Below are positions 10,601 through 26,100 of a stretch of DNA of 64,000 nt, piece by piece. The stretch covers positions 4,778,001 through 4,842,000 of the forward strand of contig JAYJMM010000120.1 of NCBI GenBank assembly GCA_037349105.1, given 5' to 3'. The stretch's first letter is position 1. The number at the start of each line of letters is the position of its first letter. The translations under genes were made by a program, and so were the position numbers. Below the pieces are notes generated by a model. It did not search any database, was not told the DNA's origin, and saw nothing but the letters and a program-made list of their open reading frames with translations. The stretch is from Limnomonas spitsbergensis. Taxonomy: Eukaryota > Chlorophyta > Chlorophyceae > Chlamydomonadales.

Positions 10601-13600
10601 CTGGCCCCGCCTTTGTGTGCTGGATCTCACTGCTTCATGACCCTGGCCCCGCCTTTGTGTGCTGGATCTCACTGCTTCATGACCCTGACCCCGCCTTTGT
10701 GTACTGCATCTCACTGCTTCCTTTGTGTGCTGAATCTCACTGCTTCATGACCCTGACCCCGCCTTTGTGTGCTGGATCTCACTGCTTCATGACCCTGGCC
10801 CCGCCTTTGTGTGCTGGATCTCACTGCTTCATGACCCTGGCCCCGCCTTTGCGTGCTGGATCACACTGCTTCATGACCCTGGCCCCGCCTTTGTGTGCTG
10901 GATGTCACTGCATCATGACCTTGACCTTGCCTTTGTGTGCTGGATCTCAATGCTTCATGACCCTGGCCCCGCCTTTGTGTGCTGGATCTCACTGCTTCAT
11001 GACCCTGGCCCCGCCTTTGTGTGCTGGATCTCACTGCTTCATGACCCTGGCCTTGCCTTTGTGTGCTGGATCTCACTACTTCATGACCCTGACCTTGCCT
11101 TTGTGTGCTGGATCTCACTGCTTCATGACCCTGGCCCCGCCTTTGTGTGCTGGATCTCACTGCCTCATGACCCTGGCCCCGCCTTTGTGTGCTGAATCTC
11201 ACTGCCTCATGACCATGACCCCGCCTTTGTGTGCTGGATCTCACTGCTTCATGACCCTGGCCCCGCCTTGGTGTGCTGGATCTCACTGCTTCATGACCCT
11301 GGCCCCGCCTTTGTGTGCTGAATCTCACTGCCTCATGACCCTGACCCCGCCTTTGTGTGCTGGATCTCACTGCTTCATGACCATGGCCCCGCCTTGGTGT
11401 GCTGGATCTCACTGCTTCATGACCCTGGCCCCGCCTTTGTGTGCTAGATCTCACTGCTTCATGACCCTGGCCCCGCCCTTGTGTGCTGGATCACACTGCT
11501 TCATGACCCTGGCCCTGCCTTTGTGTGCTGGATCTCACTACTTCATGACCCTGACCTTGCCTTTGTGTGCTGGATCTCACTGCTTCATGACCCTGGCCCC
11601 GCCTTTGTATGCTGGATCACACTCCTTCACGACCCTGGCCCCGCCTTTGTGTGCTGGATCACACTGCTTCATGACCATGGCCCCGCCTTTGTGTGCTGGA
11701 TCTCACTGCTTCATGACCCTGGCCCCGCCTTTGTGTGCTGGATCTCACTGCTTCATGACCCTGACCCCGCCTTTGTGTACTAGATCTCACTGCTTCCTTT
11801 GTGTGCTGGATCTCACTGCTTCAAGACCCTGGCCCCGCATTTGTGTGTTGGATCTTACTGCTTCATGACCCTGGCCCCGCCTTTGTGTGCTGGATCTCAC
11901 TGCTTCATGACCCTGGCCCCGCCTTTGCGTGCTGGATCACACTGCTTCATGACCCTGGCCCCGCCTTTGTGTGCTGGATGTCACTGCATCATGACCCTGA
12001 CCTTGCCTTTGTGTGCTGGATCTCACTGCTTCATGACCCTTGCCCCGCCTTTGTGTGCTGGATCTCACTGCTTCATGACCCTGGCCCCGCCTTTGTGTGC
12101 TGGATCACATTGCTTCATGACCCTGGCCTCGCCTTTGTGTGCTGGATCTCACTGCTTCATGACCCTGGCCCCGCCTTTGTGTGCTGGATCTCACTGCTTC
12201 ATGACCCTGGCCCCGCCTTTGTGTGCTGGATCTCACTGCTTCATGACCCTGGCCCTGCCTTTGTGTGCTGGATCTCACTGCTTCATGACCCTGGCCCTGC
12301 CTTTGTGTGCTGGATCTCACTGCTTCATGACCCTGGCCCCGCCTTTGTGTGCTGGATCTCACTGCTTCATGACCCTGGCCCCGCCTTTGTGTGCTGGATC
12401 ACACTGCTTCATGACCCTGGCCCCGCCTTTGTGTGCTGGATGTCACTGCATCATGACCTTGACCTTGCCTTTGTGTGCTGGATCTCAATGCTTCATGACC
12501 CTGGCCCCGCCTTTGTGTGCTGGATCTCACTGCTTCATGACCCTGGCCCCGCCTTTGTGTGCTGGATCTCACTGCTTCATGACCCTGGCCTTGCCTTTGT
12601 GTGCTGGATCTCACTACTTCATGACCCTGACCTTGCCTTTGTGTGCTGGATCTCACTGCTTCATGACCCTGGCCCCGCCTTTGTGTGCTGGATCTCACTG
12701 CTTCATGACCCTGGCCCCGCCTTTGTGTGCTGAATCTCACTGCCTCATGACCATGACCCCGCCTTTGTGTGCTGGATCTCACTGCTTCATGACCCGGGCC
12801 CCGCCTTGGTGTGCTGGATCTCACTGCTTCATGACCCTGGCCCCGCCTTTGTGTGCTGAATCTCACTGCCTCATGACCCTGACCCCGCCTTTGTGTGCTG
12901 GATCTCACTGCTTCATGACCCTGGCCCCGCCTTTGTGTGCTGGATCTCACTGCTTCATGACCCTGGCCCCGCCTTTGTGTGCTAGATCTCACTGCTTCAT
13001 GACCCTGGCCCCGCCCTTGTGTGCTGGATCACACTGCTTCATGACCCTGGCCCTGCCTTTGTGTGCTGGATCTCACTACTTCATGACCCTGACCTTGCCT
13101 TTGTGTGCTGGATCTCACTGCTTCATGACCCTGGCCCCGCCTTTGTATGCTGGATCACACTCCTTCACGACCCTGGCCCCGCCTTTGTGTGCTGGATCAC
13201 ACTGCTTCATGACCATGGCCCCGCCTTTGTGTGCTGGATCTCACTGCTTCATGACCCTGGCCCCGCCTTTGTGTGCTGGATCTCACTGCTTCATGACCCT
13301 GACCCCGCCTTTGTGTACTGGATCTCACTGCTTCCTTTGTGTGCTGGATCTCACTGCTTCATGACCCTGGCCCCGCCCTTGTGTGTTGGATCTTACTGCT
13401 TCATGACCCTGGCCCCGCCTTTGTGTGCTGGATCTCACTGCTTCATGACCCTGGCCCCGCCTTTGCGTGCTGGATCACACTGCTTCATGACCCTGGCCCC
13501 GCCTTTGTGTGCTGGATGTCACTGCATCATGACCCTGACCTTGCCTTTGTGTGCTGGATCTCACTGCTTCATGACCCTTGCCCCGCCTTTGTGTGCTGGA

Positions 13601-15212
13601 TCTCACTGCTTCATGACCCTGACCCCGCCTTTGTGTGCTGGATCACATTGCTTCATGACCCTGGCCTCGCCTTTGTGTGCTGGATCTCACTGCTTCATGA
13701 CCCTGGCACCGCCTTTGTGTGCTGGATCTCACTGCTTCATGACCCTGGCCCCGCCTTTGTGTGCTGGATCTCACTGCTTCATGACCCTGGCCTTGCCTTT
13801 GTGTGCTGGATCTCACTACTTCATGACCCTGACCTTGCCTTTGTGTGCTGGATCTCACTGCTTCATGACCCTGGCCCCGCCTTTGTGTGCTGGATCTCAC
13901 TGCTTCATGACCCTGGCCCCGCCTTTGTGTGCTGAATCTCACTGCCTCATGACCCTGACCTTGCCTTTGTGTGCTGGATCTCACTGCTTCATGACCCTGG
14001 CCCCGCCTTTGTGTGCTGGATCTCACTGCTTCATGACCCTGGCCCCGCCTTTGTGTGCTGAATCTCACTGCCTCATGACCCTGACCCCGCCTTTGTGTGC
14101 TGGATCTCACTGCTTCATGACCTTGGCCCCGCCTTGGTGTGCTGGATCTCACTGCTTCATGACCCTGGCCCCGCCTTTGTGTGCTAGATCTCACTGCTTC
14201 ATGACCCTGGCCCCGCCCTTGTGTGCTGGATCACACTGCTTCATGACCCTGGCCCTGCCTTTGTGTGCTGGATCTCACTACTTCATGACCCTGACCTTGC
14301 CTTTGTGTGCTGGATCTCACTGCTTCATGACCCTGGCCCCGCCTTTGTATGCTGGATCACACTCCTTCACGACCCTGGCCCCGCCTTTGTGTGCTGGATC
14401 ACACTGCTTCATGACCATGGCCCCGCCTTTGTGTGCTGGATCTCACTGCTTCATGACCCTGGCCCCGCCTTTGTGTGCTGGATCTCACTGCTTCATGACC
14501 CTGACCCCGCCTTTGTGTACTGGATCTCACTGCTTCCTTTGTGTGCTGGATCTCACTGCTTCATGACCCTGGCCCCGCCCTTGTGTGTTGGATCTTACTG
14601 CTTCATGACCCTGGCCCCGCCTTTGTGTGCTGGATCTCACTGCTTCATGACCCTGGCCCCGCCTTTGCGTGCTGGATCACACTGCTTCATGACCCTGGCC
14701 CCGCCTTTGTGTGCTGGATGTCACTGCATCATGACCCTGACCTTGCCTTTGTGTGCTGGATCTCACTGCTTCATGACCCTTGCCCCGCCTTTGTGTGCTG
14801 GATCTCACTGCTTCATGACCCTGGCCCCGCCTTTGTGTGCTGGATCACATTGCTTCATGACCCTGGCCTCGCCTTTGTGTGCTGGATCTCACTGCTTCAT
14901 GACCCTAGCCCCGCCTTTGTGTGCTGGATCTCACTGCTTCATGACCCTGACCTTGCCTTTGTGTGCTGGATCTCACTGCTTCATGACCATGGCCCTGCCT
15001 TTGTGTGCTGGATCTCACTGCTTCATGACCCTGGCCCCGCCTTTGTGTGCTGGATCTCACTGCTTCATGACCCTGGCCCTGCCTTTGTGTGCTGGATCTC
15101 ACTGCTTCATGACCCTGGCCCCGCCTTTGTGTGCTGGATCTCACTGCTTCATGACCCTGGCCCCGCCTTTGTGTGCTAGATCTCACTGCTTCATGACCCT
15201 GGCCCCGCCTTT

Positions 15213-18200
15213 GTGTGCTGGATCTCACTACTTCATGACCCTGGCCCCGCCTTTGTGTGCTGGATCTCACTGCTTCAAGACCCTGGCCCTGCCTTTGTGT
15301 GCTGGATCTCACTGCTTCATGAACCTGACCCCGCCTTTGTGTGCTGGATCTCACTGCTTCCTTTGTGTGCTGGATCTCACTGCTTCATGATCCTGACCCC
15401 GCCTTTGTGTGCTGGATCTCACTGCTTCATTTGTGTGCTTGATCTCACTGCTTCATGACCCTGACCCCGCCTTTGTGTGCTGGATCTCACTGCTTCATTT
15501 GTGTGCTGGATCTCACTGCTTCATGACCCTGGCCCCGCCTTTGTGTGCTGGATCTCACTGCTTCATGAACCTGACCCCGCCTTTGTGTGCTGGATCTCAC
15601 TGCTTCCTTTGTGTGCAGGATCTCACTGCTTTATGACCCTGACCCCGCCTTTGTGTGCTGGATCTCACTGCTTCATGACCCTGGCCCCGCCTTGGTGTGC
15701 TGGATCTCACTGCTTCATGACCCTGGCCCCGCCTTTGCGTGCTGGATCTCACTGCTTCATGACCCTGGCCCTGCCTTTGTGTGCTGGCTTCATGACCCTG
15801 GCCCCGCCCTTGTGTGCTGGATCTCACTGCTTCATGACCCTGGCCCCGCCTTTGTATGCTGGATCACACTCCTTCACGACCCTGGCCCCGCAATTGTGTG
15901 CTGGATCACACTGCTTCATGACCATGGCCCCGCCTTTGTGTGCTGGATCTCACTGCTTCATGACCCTGGCCCCGCCTTTGTGTGCTGGATCTCACTGCTT
16001 CATGACCCTGACCCCGCCTTTGTGTACTGGATCTCACTGCTTCCTTTGTGTGCTGAATCTCACTGCTTCATGACCTTGACCCCGCCTTTGTGTGCTGGAT
16101 CTCACTGCTTCATGACCCTGGCCCTGCCTTTGTGTGCTGGATCTCACTGCTTCATGACCCTGGCCCCGCCTTTGTGTGCTGGATCTCACTGCTTCATGAA
16201 CCTGGCCCCACCTTTGCGTGCTGGATCTCACTGCTTCATGACCCTGGCCCCGCCTTTGTGTGCTGGATCTCACTGCATCATGACCCTGACCCCGCCTTTG
16301 TGTGCTGGATCTCACTGCTTCATGACCCTGGCCCCGCCTTTGTGTGCTGGATCTCACTGCTTCATGACCATGGCCCTGCCTTTGTGTGCTGGATCACACT
16401 GCTTCATGACCCTGGCCCCGCCTTTGTGTGCTGGATCACACTGCTTCATGACCCTGGCCCTGCCTTTGTGTGCTGGATCTCACTGCTTCATGACCCTGGC
16501 CCTGCCTTTGTGTGCTGGATCACACTGCTTCATGACCCTGGCCCCGCCTTTGTGTGCTGGATCACACTGCTTCATGACCCTGGCCCTGCCTTTGTGTGCT
16601 GGATCTCACTGCTTCATGACCCTGGCCCTGCCTTTGTGTGCTGGATCACACTGCTTCATGACCCTGGCCCCGCCTTTGTGTGCTGGATCACACTGCTTCA
16701 TGACCCTGGCCCTGCCTTTGTGTGCTGGATCTCACTGCTTCATTTGTGTGCTGAATCTCACTGCTTCATGACCCTGACCCCGCCTTTGTGTGCTGGATCT
16801 CACTGCTTCATTTGTGTGCTGGATGTCACTGCTTCATGACCCTGGCCCCGCCTTTGTGTGCTGGATCTCACTGCTTCATGACCCTGGCCCCGCCTTTGTG
16901 TGCTGGATCTCACTGCTTCCTTTGTGTGCTGGATCTCACTGCTTTATGAAGCTGACCCCGCCTTTGTGTGCTGGATCTCACTGCTTCATGACCCTGGCCC
17001 TGCCTTTGTGTGTTGGATCTCACTGCTTCATGACCCTGGCCCCGCCTTTGTGTGCTGGATCTCACTGCTTTATGACCCTGGCCCCGCCTATGTGTGCTGG
17101 ATCTCACTGCTTCATGACCCTGGCCCCGCCTTTGTGTGCTGGATCTCACTGCTTCATGACCCTGGCCCCGCCTTTGTGTGCTGGATCTCACTGCTTCATG
17201 ACCCTGGCCCCGCCTTTGTGTGCTGGATCTCACTGCTTCATGACCATGGCCCCGCCTTTGTGTGCTGGATCTCTCTGCTTCATTTGTGTGCTGAATCTCA
17301 CTGCTTCATGACCCTGACCCCGCCTTTGTGTGCTGGATCTCACTGCTTCATTTGTGTGCTGGATGTCACTGCTTCATGACCCTGGCCCCGCCTTTGTGTG
17401 CTGGATCTCACTGCTTCATGACCCTGGCCCCGCCTTTGTGTGCTGGATCTCACTGCTTCCTTTGTGTGCTGGATCTCACTGCTTTATGAAGCTGACCCCG
17501 CCTTTGTGTGCTGGATCTCACTGCTTCATGACCCTGGCCCTGCCTTTGTGTGTTGGATCTCACTGCTTCATGACCCTGGCCCCGCCTTTGTGTGCTGGAT
17601 CTCACTGCTTCATGACCCTGGCCCCGCCTATGTGTGCTGGATCTCACTGCTTCATGACCCTGGCCCCGCCTTTGTGTGCTGGATCTCACTGCTTCATGAC
17701 CCTGGCCCCGCCTTTGTGTGCTGGATCTCACTGCTTCATGACCATGGCCCCGCCTTTGTGTGCTGGATCTCACTGCTTCATGACCATGGCCCTGCCTTTG
17801 TGTGCTGGATCTCACTGCTTCATGACCCTGACCCCGCCTTTGTGTGCTGGATCTCACTGCTTCATGACCCTGGCCCCGCCCTTGTGTGCTGGATCACACT
17901 GCTTCATGACCCTGGCCCTGCCTTTGTGTGCTGGATCTCACTGCTTCATGACCCTGACCCCGCCTTTGTGTGCTGGATCTCACTGCTTCATGACCCTGGC
18001 CCCGCCTTTGTGTGCTGGATCTCACTGCTTCATGACCCTGGCCCCACCCTTGTGTGCTGGATCACACTGCTTCATGACCATGCCCCGCCTTTGTGTGTTG
18101 AATCTCACTACCTCATGACCCTGACCCCGCCTTTGTGTGCTGGATCTCACTGCTTCATGACCCTGGCCCCGCCTTTGTGTGCTGGATCTCACTGCTTCAT

Positions 18201-20100
18201 GACCCTGGCCCCGCCTTTGTGTGCTGGATCTCACTGCTTCATGACCCTGGCCCTGCCTTTGTGTGCTGGATCTCATTGCTTCATGACCCTGGCCCCGCCT
18301 TTGTGTGCTGGATCTCACTGCTTCATGACCATGGCCCTGCCTTTGTGTGCTGGATCTCACTGCTTCATGACCCTGGCCCCGCCTTTGTGTGCTGGATCTC
18401 ACTGCTTCATGACCATGGCCCCGCCTTTGTGTGCTAGATCTCACTGCTTCATGACCCTGGCCCCGCCTTTGTGTGCTGGATCTCACTACTTCATGACCCT
18501 GGCCCCGCCTTTGTGTGCTGGATCTCACTGCTTCAAGACCCTGTCCCTGCCTTTGTGTGCTGGATCTCACTGCTTCATGAACCTGACCCCGCCTTTGTGT
18601 GCTGGATCTCACTGCTTCCTTTGTGTGCTGGATCTCACTGCTTCATGATCCTGACCCCGCCTTTGTGTGCTGGATCTCACTGCTTCATTTGTGTGCTTGA
18701 TCTCACTGCTTCATGACCCTGACCCCGCCTTTGTGTGCTGGATCTCACTGCTTCATTTGTATGCTGGATCTCACTGCTTCATGACCCTGGCCCCGCCTTT
18801 GTGTGCTGGATCTCACTGCTTCATGAACCTGACCCCGCCTTTGTGTGCTGGATCTCACTGCTTCCTTTGTGTGCAGGATCTCACTGCTTTATGACCCTGA
18901 CCCCGCCTTTGTGTGCTGGATCTCACTGCTTCATGACCCTGGCCCCGCCTTGGTGTGCTGGATCTCACTGCTTCATGACCCTGGCCCCGCCTTTGCGTGC
19001 TGGATCTCACTGCTTCATGACCCGGGCCCTGCCTTTGTGTGCTGGCTTCATGACCCTGGCCCCGCCCTTGTGTGCTGGATCTCACTGCTTCATGACCCTG
19101 GCCCCGCCTTTGTATGCTGGATCACACTCCTTCACGACCCTGGCCCCGCAATTGTGTGCTGGATCACACTGCTTCATGACCACGGCCCCGCCTTTGTGTG
19201 CTGGATCTCACTGCTTCATGACCCTGGCCCCGCCTTTGTGTGCTGGATCTCACTGCTTCATGACCCTGACCCCGCCTTTGTGTACTGGATCTCACTGCTT
19301 CCTTTGTGTGCTGAATCTCACTGCTTCATGACCTTGACCCCGCCTTTGTGTGCTGGATCTCACTGCTTCATGACCCTGGCCCTGCCTTTGTGTGCTGGAT
19401 CTCACTGCTTCATGACCCTGGCCCCGCCTTTGTGTGCTGGATCTCACTGCTTCATGAACCTGGCCCCACCTTTGCGTGCTGGATCTCACTGCTTCATGAC
19501 CCTGGCCCCGCCTTTGTGTGCTGGATCTCACTGCATCATGACCCTGACCCCGCCTTTGTGTGCTGGATCTCACTGCTTCATGACCCTGGCCCCGCCTTTG
19601 TGTGCTGAATCTCACTGCTTCATGACCATGGCCCTGCCTTTGTGTGCTGGATCTCACTGCTTCATGACCCTGGCCCCACCCTTGTGTGCTGGATCACACT
19701 GCTTCATGACCCTGGCCCTGCCTTTGTGTGCTGGATCTCACAGCTTCATGACCCTGGCCCTGCCTTTGTGTGCTGGATCACACTGCTTCATGACCCTGGC
19801 CCCGCCTTTGTGTGCTGGATCACACTGCTTCATGACCCTGGCCCTGCCTTTGTGTGCTGGATCTCACTGCTTCATGACCCTGGCCCTGCCTTTGTGTGCT
19901 GGATCACACTGCTTCATGACCCTGGCCCCGCCTTTGTGTGCTGGATCACACTGCTTCATGACCCTGGCCCCGCCTTTGTGTGCTGGATCTCACTGCTTCA
20001 TTTGTGTGCTGAATCTCACTGCTTCATGACCCTGACCCCGCCTTTGTGTGCTGGATCTTACTGCTTCATTTGTGTGCTGGATGTCACTGCTTCATGACCC
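15213..20100. repeat. Higher-order duplication, 3,258-bp offset, in the 42-bp array
   Basis: About 1.6 kb from 15213 recurs at 18471. Landmarks 15409/18667, 15477/18735, 15587/18845 and 16090/19348 keep the same 3,258-bp offset. Both copies share a unique deletion (gtgctggcttcatgacc near 15786 and 19042) and the rare ccgcaattgtgtg variant, so they arose by segmental duplication or unequal exchange. Confidence 0.78.
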
Positions 20101-23100
20101 TGGCCCCGCCTTTGTGTGCTGGATCTCACTGCTTCATGAACCTGACCCCGCCTTTGTGTGCTGGATCTCACTGCTTCCTTTGTGTGCTGGATCTCACTGC
20201 TTTATGAAGCTGACCCCGCCTTTGTGTGCTGGATCTCACTGCTTCATGACCCTGGCCCTGCCTTTGTGTGTTGGATCTCACTGCTTCATGACCCTGGCCC
20301 CGCCTTTGTGTGCTGGATCTAACTGCTTTATGACCCTGGCCCCGCCTATGTGTGCTGGATCTCACTGCTTCATGACCCTGGCCCCGCCTTTGTGTGCTGG
20401 ATCTCACTGCTTCATGACCCTGGCCCCGCCTTTGTGTGCTGGATCTCACTGCTTCATGACCCTGGCCCTGCCTTTGTGTGCTGGATCTCACTGCTTCATG
20501 ACCCTGGCCCCGCCTTTGTGTGCTGGATGTCACTGCTTCATGACCATGGCCCTGCCTTTGTGTGCTGGATCTCACTGCTTCATGACCCTGACCCCGCCTT
20601 TGTGTGCTGGATCTCACTGCTTCATGACCCTGGCCCCGCCCTTGTGTGCTGGATCTCACTGCTTCATGACCCTGGCCCTGCCTTTGTGTGCTGGATCACA
20701 CTGCTTCATGACCCTGACCCCGCCTTTGTGTGCTGGATCTCACTGCTTCATGACCCTGGCCCCGCCTTTGTGTGCTGGATCTCACTGCTTCATGACCCTG
20801 GCCCCACCCTTGTGTGCTGGATCACACTGCTTCATGACCATGCCCCGCCTTTGTGTGTTGAATCTCACTACCTCATGACCCTGACCCCGCCTTTGTGTGC
20901 TGGATCTCACTGCTTCATGACCCTGACCCCGCCTTTGTGTGCTGGATCTCACTGCTTCATGACCCTGGCCCCGCCTTTGTGTGCTGGATCACACTGCTTC
21001 ATGACCCTGGCCCCGCCTTTGTGTGCTGGATCACACTGCTTCATGACCTTGGCCCTGCCTTTGTGTGCTGGATCTCACTGCTTCATGAACCTGACCCCGC
21101 CTTTGTGTGCTGGATCTCACTGCTTCCTTTGTGTGCTGGATCTCACTGCTTCATGACCCTGACCCCGCCTTTGTGTGCTGGATCTCACTGCTTCATTTGT
21201 GTGCTGGATCTCACTGCTTCATGACCCTGACCCCGCCTTTGTGTGCTGGATCTCATTGCTTCATTTGTGTGCTGGATCTCACTGCTTCATGACCCTGGCC
21301 CCGCCTTTGTGTGCTGGATCTCACTGCTTCATGAACCTGACCCCGCCTTTGTGTGCTGGATCTCAATGCTTCATGACCCTGGCCCCGCCTTTGTGTGCTG
21401 GATCTCACTGCTTCATGACCCTGGCCCCGCCTTTGTGTGCTGGATCTCACTGCTTCATGACCCTGGCCCCGCCCTTGTGTGCTGGATCACACTGCTTCAT
21501 GACCCTGGCCCTGCCTTTGTGTGCTGGATCTCACTGCTTCATGACCCTGACCCCGCCTTTGTGTGCTGGATCTCACTGCTTCATGACCCTGGCCCCGCCT
21601 TTGTGTGCTGGATCTCACTGCTTCATGACCCTGGCCCCACCCTTGTGTGCTGGATCACACTGCTTCATGACCATGCCCCGCCTTTGTGTGTTGAATCTCA
21701 CTACCTCATGACCCTGACCCCGCCTTTGTGTGCTGGATCTCACTGCTTCATGACCCTGGCCCCGCCTTTGTGTGCTGGATCTCACTGCTTCATGACCCTG
21801 GCCCCGCCTTTGTGTGCTGGATCACACTGCTTCATGACCCTGGCCCCGCCTTTGTGTGCTGGATCACACTGCTTCATGACCTTGGCCCTGCCTTTGTGTG
21901 CTGGATCTCACTGCTTCATGAACCTGACCCCGCCTTTGTGTGCTGGATCTCACTGCTTCCTTTGTGTGCTGGATCTCACTGCTTCATGACCCTGACCCCG
22001 CCTTTGTGTGCTGGATCTCACTGCTTCATTTGTGTGCTGGATTTCACTGCTTCATGACCCTGACCCCGCCTTTGTGTGCTGGATCTCACTGCTTCATTTG
22101 TGTGCTGGATCTCACTGCTTCATGACCCTGGCCCCGCCTTTGTGTGCTGGATCTCACTGCTTCATGAACCTGACCCCGCCTTTGTGTGCTGGATCTCACT
22201 GCTTCCTTTGTGTGCTGGATCTCACTGCTTTATGACCCTGACCCCGCCTTTGTGTGCTGGATCTCACTGCTTCATGACCATGCCCCGCCTTTGTGTGTTG
22301 AATCTCACTGCTTCATGACCCTGGCCCCGCCCTTGTGTGCTGGATCACACTGCTTCATGACCCTGGCCCCGCCTTTGTGTGCTGGATCTCACTGCTTTAT
22401 GACCCTGGCCCCGCCTTTGTGTGCTGGATCTCACTGCTTCATGACCCTGGCCCTGCCTTTGTGTGCTGGATCTCACTGCTTCATGACCCTGGCCCCGCCT
22501 TTGTGTGCTGGATCTCACTGCTTCATGACCCTGGCCCCGCCTTTGTGTGCTGGATCTCACTGCATCATGACCCTGGCCCCGCCTTTGTGTGCTGGATCTC
22601 ACTGCTTCATGACCCTGACCCTGCCTTTGTGTGCTGGATCTCACTGCTTCATGACCCTGGCCCCGCCTTTGTGTGCTGGATCTCACTGCTTCATGACCCT
22701 GGCCCCGCCCTTGTGTGCTGGATCACACTGCTTCATGACCCTGGCCCTGCCTTTGTGTGCTGGATCTCACTGCTTCATGACCCTGACCCCGCCTTTGTGT
22801 GCTGGATCACATTGCATCATGACCCTGGCCCCGCCTTTGTGTGCTGGATCTCACTGCTTCATGACCCTGACCCTGCCTTTGTGTGCTGGATCTCACTGCT
22901 TCATGACCCTGGCCCCGCCTTTGTGTGCTGGATCTCACTGCTTCATGACCCTGGCCCCGCCCTTGTGTGCTGGATCACACTGCTTCATGACCCTTGCCCC
23001 GCCTTTGTGTGCTGGATCTCACTGCTTCATGACCCTGGCCCCGCCTTTGTGTGCTGGATCACACTGCTTCATGACCCTGGCCCCGCCTTTGTGTGCTGGA

Positions 23101-26100
23101 TCACACGGCTTCATGACCCTGGCCCCCCCCTTTGTGTGCTGGATCTCACTGCTTCATGAACCTGACCCGCCTTTGAGTGCTGGATCTTACTGCTTCCTTT
23201 GTGTGCTGGATCTCACTGCTTCATGACCCTGACCCCGCCTTTGTGTGCTGGATCTCACTGCTTCATTTGTGTGCTGGATCTCTCTGCTTCATGACCCTGA
23301 CCCCGCCTTTGTGTGCTGGATCTCACTGCTTCATTTGTGTGCTGGATCTCACTGCTTCATGACCCTGGCCCCGCCTTTGTGTGCTGGATCTCACTGCTTC
23401 ATGAACCTGACCCCGCCTTTGTGTGCTGGATCTCACTGCTTCCTTTGTGTGCTGGATCTCACTGCTTTATGACCCTGACCCCGCCTTTGTGTGCTGGATC
23501 TCACTGCTTCCTTTGTGTGCTGGATCTCACTGCTTTATGACCCTGACCCCGCCTTTGTGTGCTGGATCTCACTGCTTCATGACCATGGCCCCGCCTTTGT
23601 GTGTTGGATCTCACTGCTTCATGACCCTGGCCCCGCCTTTGTGTGCTGGATCTCACTGCTTTATGACCCTGGCCCCGCCTTTGTGTGCTGGATCTCACTG
23701 CTTCATGACCCTGACCCCGCCTTTGTGTGCTGGATCTCACTGCTTCATGACCCTGGCCCCGCCTTTGTGTGCTGGATCTCACTGCATCATGACCCTGGCC
23801 CCGCCTTTGTGTGCTGGATCTCACTGCTTCATGACCCTGGCCCCGCCTTTGTGTGCTGGATCTCACTGCTTCATGACCCTGGCCCCGCCCTTGTGTGCTG
23901 GATCACACTGCTTCATGACCCTGGCCCTGCCTTTGTGTTCTGGATCTCACTGCTTCATGACCCTGACCCCACCTTTGTGTGCTGGATCACATTGCATCAT
24001 GACCCTGGCCCCGCCTTTGTGTGCTGGATCTCACTGCTTCATGACCCTGACCCTGCCTTTGTGTGCTGGATCTCACTGCTTCATGACCTTGGCCCCGCCT
24101 TTGTGTGCTGGATCTCACTGCTTCATGACCATGGCCCCGCCTTTGTGTGCTGGATCTCACTGCTTCATGACCCTGGCCCCGCCCTTGTGTGCTGGATCAC
24201 ACTGCTTCATGACCCTGGCCCTGCCTTTGTGTGCTGGATCTCACTGCTTCATGACCCTGACCCCGCCTTTGTGTGCTGGATCACATTGCATCATGACCCT
24301 GGCCCCGCCTTTGTGTGCTGGATCTCACTGCTTCATGACCCTGACCCTGCCTTTGTGTGCTGGATCTCACTGCTTCATGACCCTGGCCCCGCCTTTGTGT
24401 GCTGGATCTCACTGCTTCATGACCCTGGCCCCGCCTTTGTGTGCTGGATCACACTGCTTCATGACCCTGGCCCCGCCTTTGTGTGCTGGATCTCACTGCT
24501 TCATGACCCTGGCCCCGCCTTTGTGTGCTGGATCACACTGCTTCATGACCCTGGCCCCGCCATTGTGTGCTGGATCACACGGCTTCATGACCCTGGCCCC
24601 CCCTTTGTGTGCTGGATCTCACTGCTTCATGAACCTGACCCCGCCTTTGTGTGCTGGATCTTACTGCTTCCTTTGTGTGCTGGATCTCACTGCTTCATGA
24701 CCCTGACCCCGCCTTTGTGTGCTGGATCTCACTGCTTCATTTGTGTGCTGGATCTCTCTGCTTCATGACCCTGACCCCGCCTTTGTGTGCTGGATCTCAC
24801 TGCTTCATTTGTGTGCTGGATCTCACTGCTTCATGACCCTGGCCCCGCCTTTGTGTGCTGGATCTCACTGCTTCATGAACCTGACCCCGCCTTTGTGTGC
24901 TGGATCTCACTGCTTCCTTTGTGTGCTGGATCTCACTGCTTTCTGACCCTGACCCCGCCTTTGTGTGCTGGATCTCACTGCTTCCTTTGGGTGCTGGATC
25001 TCACTGCTTTATGACCCTGACCCCGCCTTTGTGTGCTGGATCTCACTGCTTCATGACCATGGCCCCGCCTTTGTGTGTTGGATCTCACTGCTTCATGACC
25101 CTGGCCCCGCCTTTGTGTGCTGGATCTCACTGCTTTATGACCCTGGCCCCGCCTTTGTGTGCTGGATCTCACTGCTTCATGACCCTGGCCCCGCCTTTGT
25201 GTGCTGGATCTCACTGCTTCATGACCCTAGCCCCGCCTTTGTGTGCTGGATCTCACTGCTTCATGACCCTGGCCCCGCCTTTGTGTGCTGGATCTCATTG
25301 CATCATGACCCTGGCCCCACCTTTGTGTGCTGGATCTCACTGCTTCATAACCCTGGCCCTGCCTTTGTGTGCTGGATCTCACTGCTTCATGACCCTGGCC
25401 CCGCCTTTGTGTGCTGGATCTCACTGCTTCATGACCCTGGCCCCGCCCTTGTGTGCTGGATCTCACTGCTTCATGACCCTGGCCCTGCCTTTGTGTGCTG
25501 GATCTCACTGCTTCATGACCCTGGCCCCGCCTTTGTGTGCTGGATCTCACTGCTTCATGACCCTGGCCCCGCCTTTGTGTGCTGGATCTCATTGCATCAT
25601 GACCCTGGCCCCGCCTTTGTGTGCTGGATCTCACTGCTTCATGACCCTGGCCCCGCCTTTGTGTGCTGGATCTCATTGCATCATGACCCTGGCCCCGCCT
25701 TTGTGTGCTGGATCTCACTGCTTCATGACCCTGGCCCTGCCTTTGTGTGCTGGATCTCACTGCTTCATGACCCTGGCCCCGCCTTTGTGTGCTGGATCTC
25801 ACTGCTTCATGACCCTGGCCCCGCCCTTGTGTGCTGGATCACACTGCTTCAGGACCCTGGCCATGCCTTTGTGTGCTGAATCTCACTGCTTCATGACCCT
25901 GACCCCGCCTTTGTGTGCTGGATCTCACTGCTTCATGACCCTGGCCCCGCCTTTGTGTGCTGGATCTCACTGCTTCATGACCCTGGCCCCACCCTTGTGT
26001 GCTGGATCACACTGCTTCATGACCCTGCCCCGCCTTTGTGTGCTGAATCTCAGTACCTGATGACCCTGACCCCGCCTTTGTGTGCTGGATCTCACTGCTT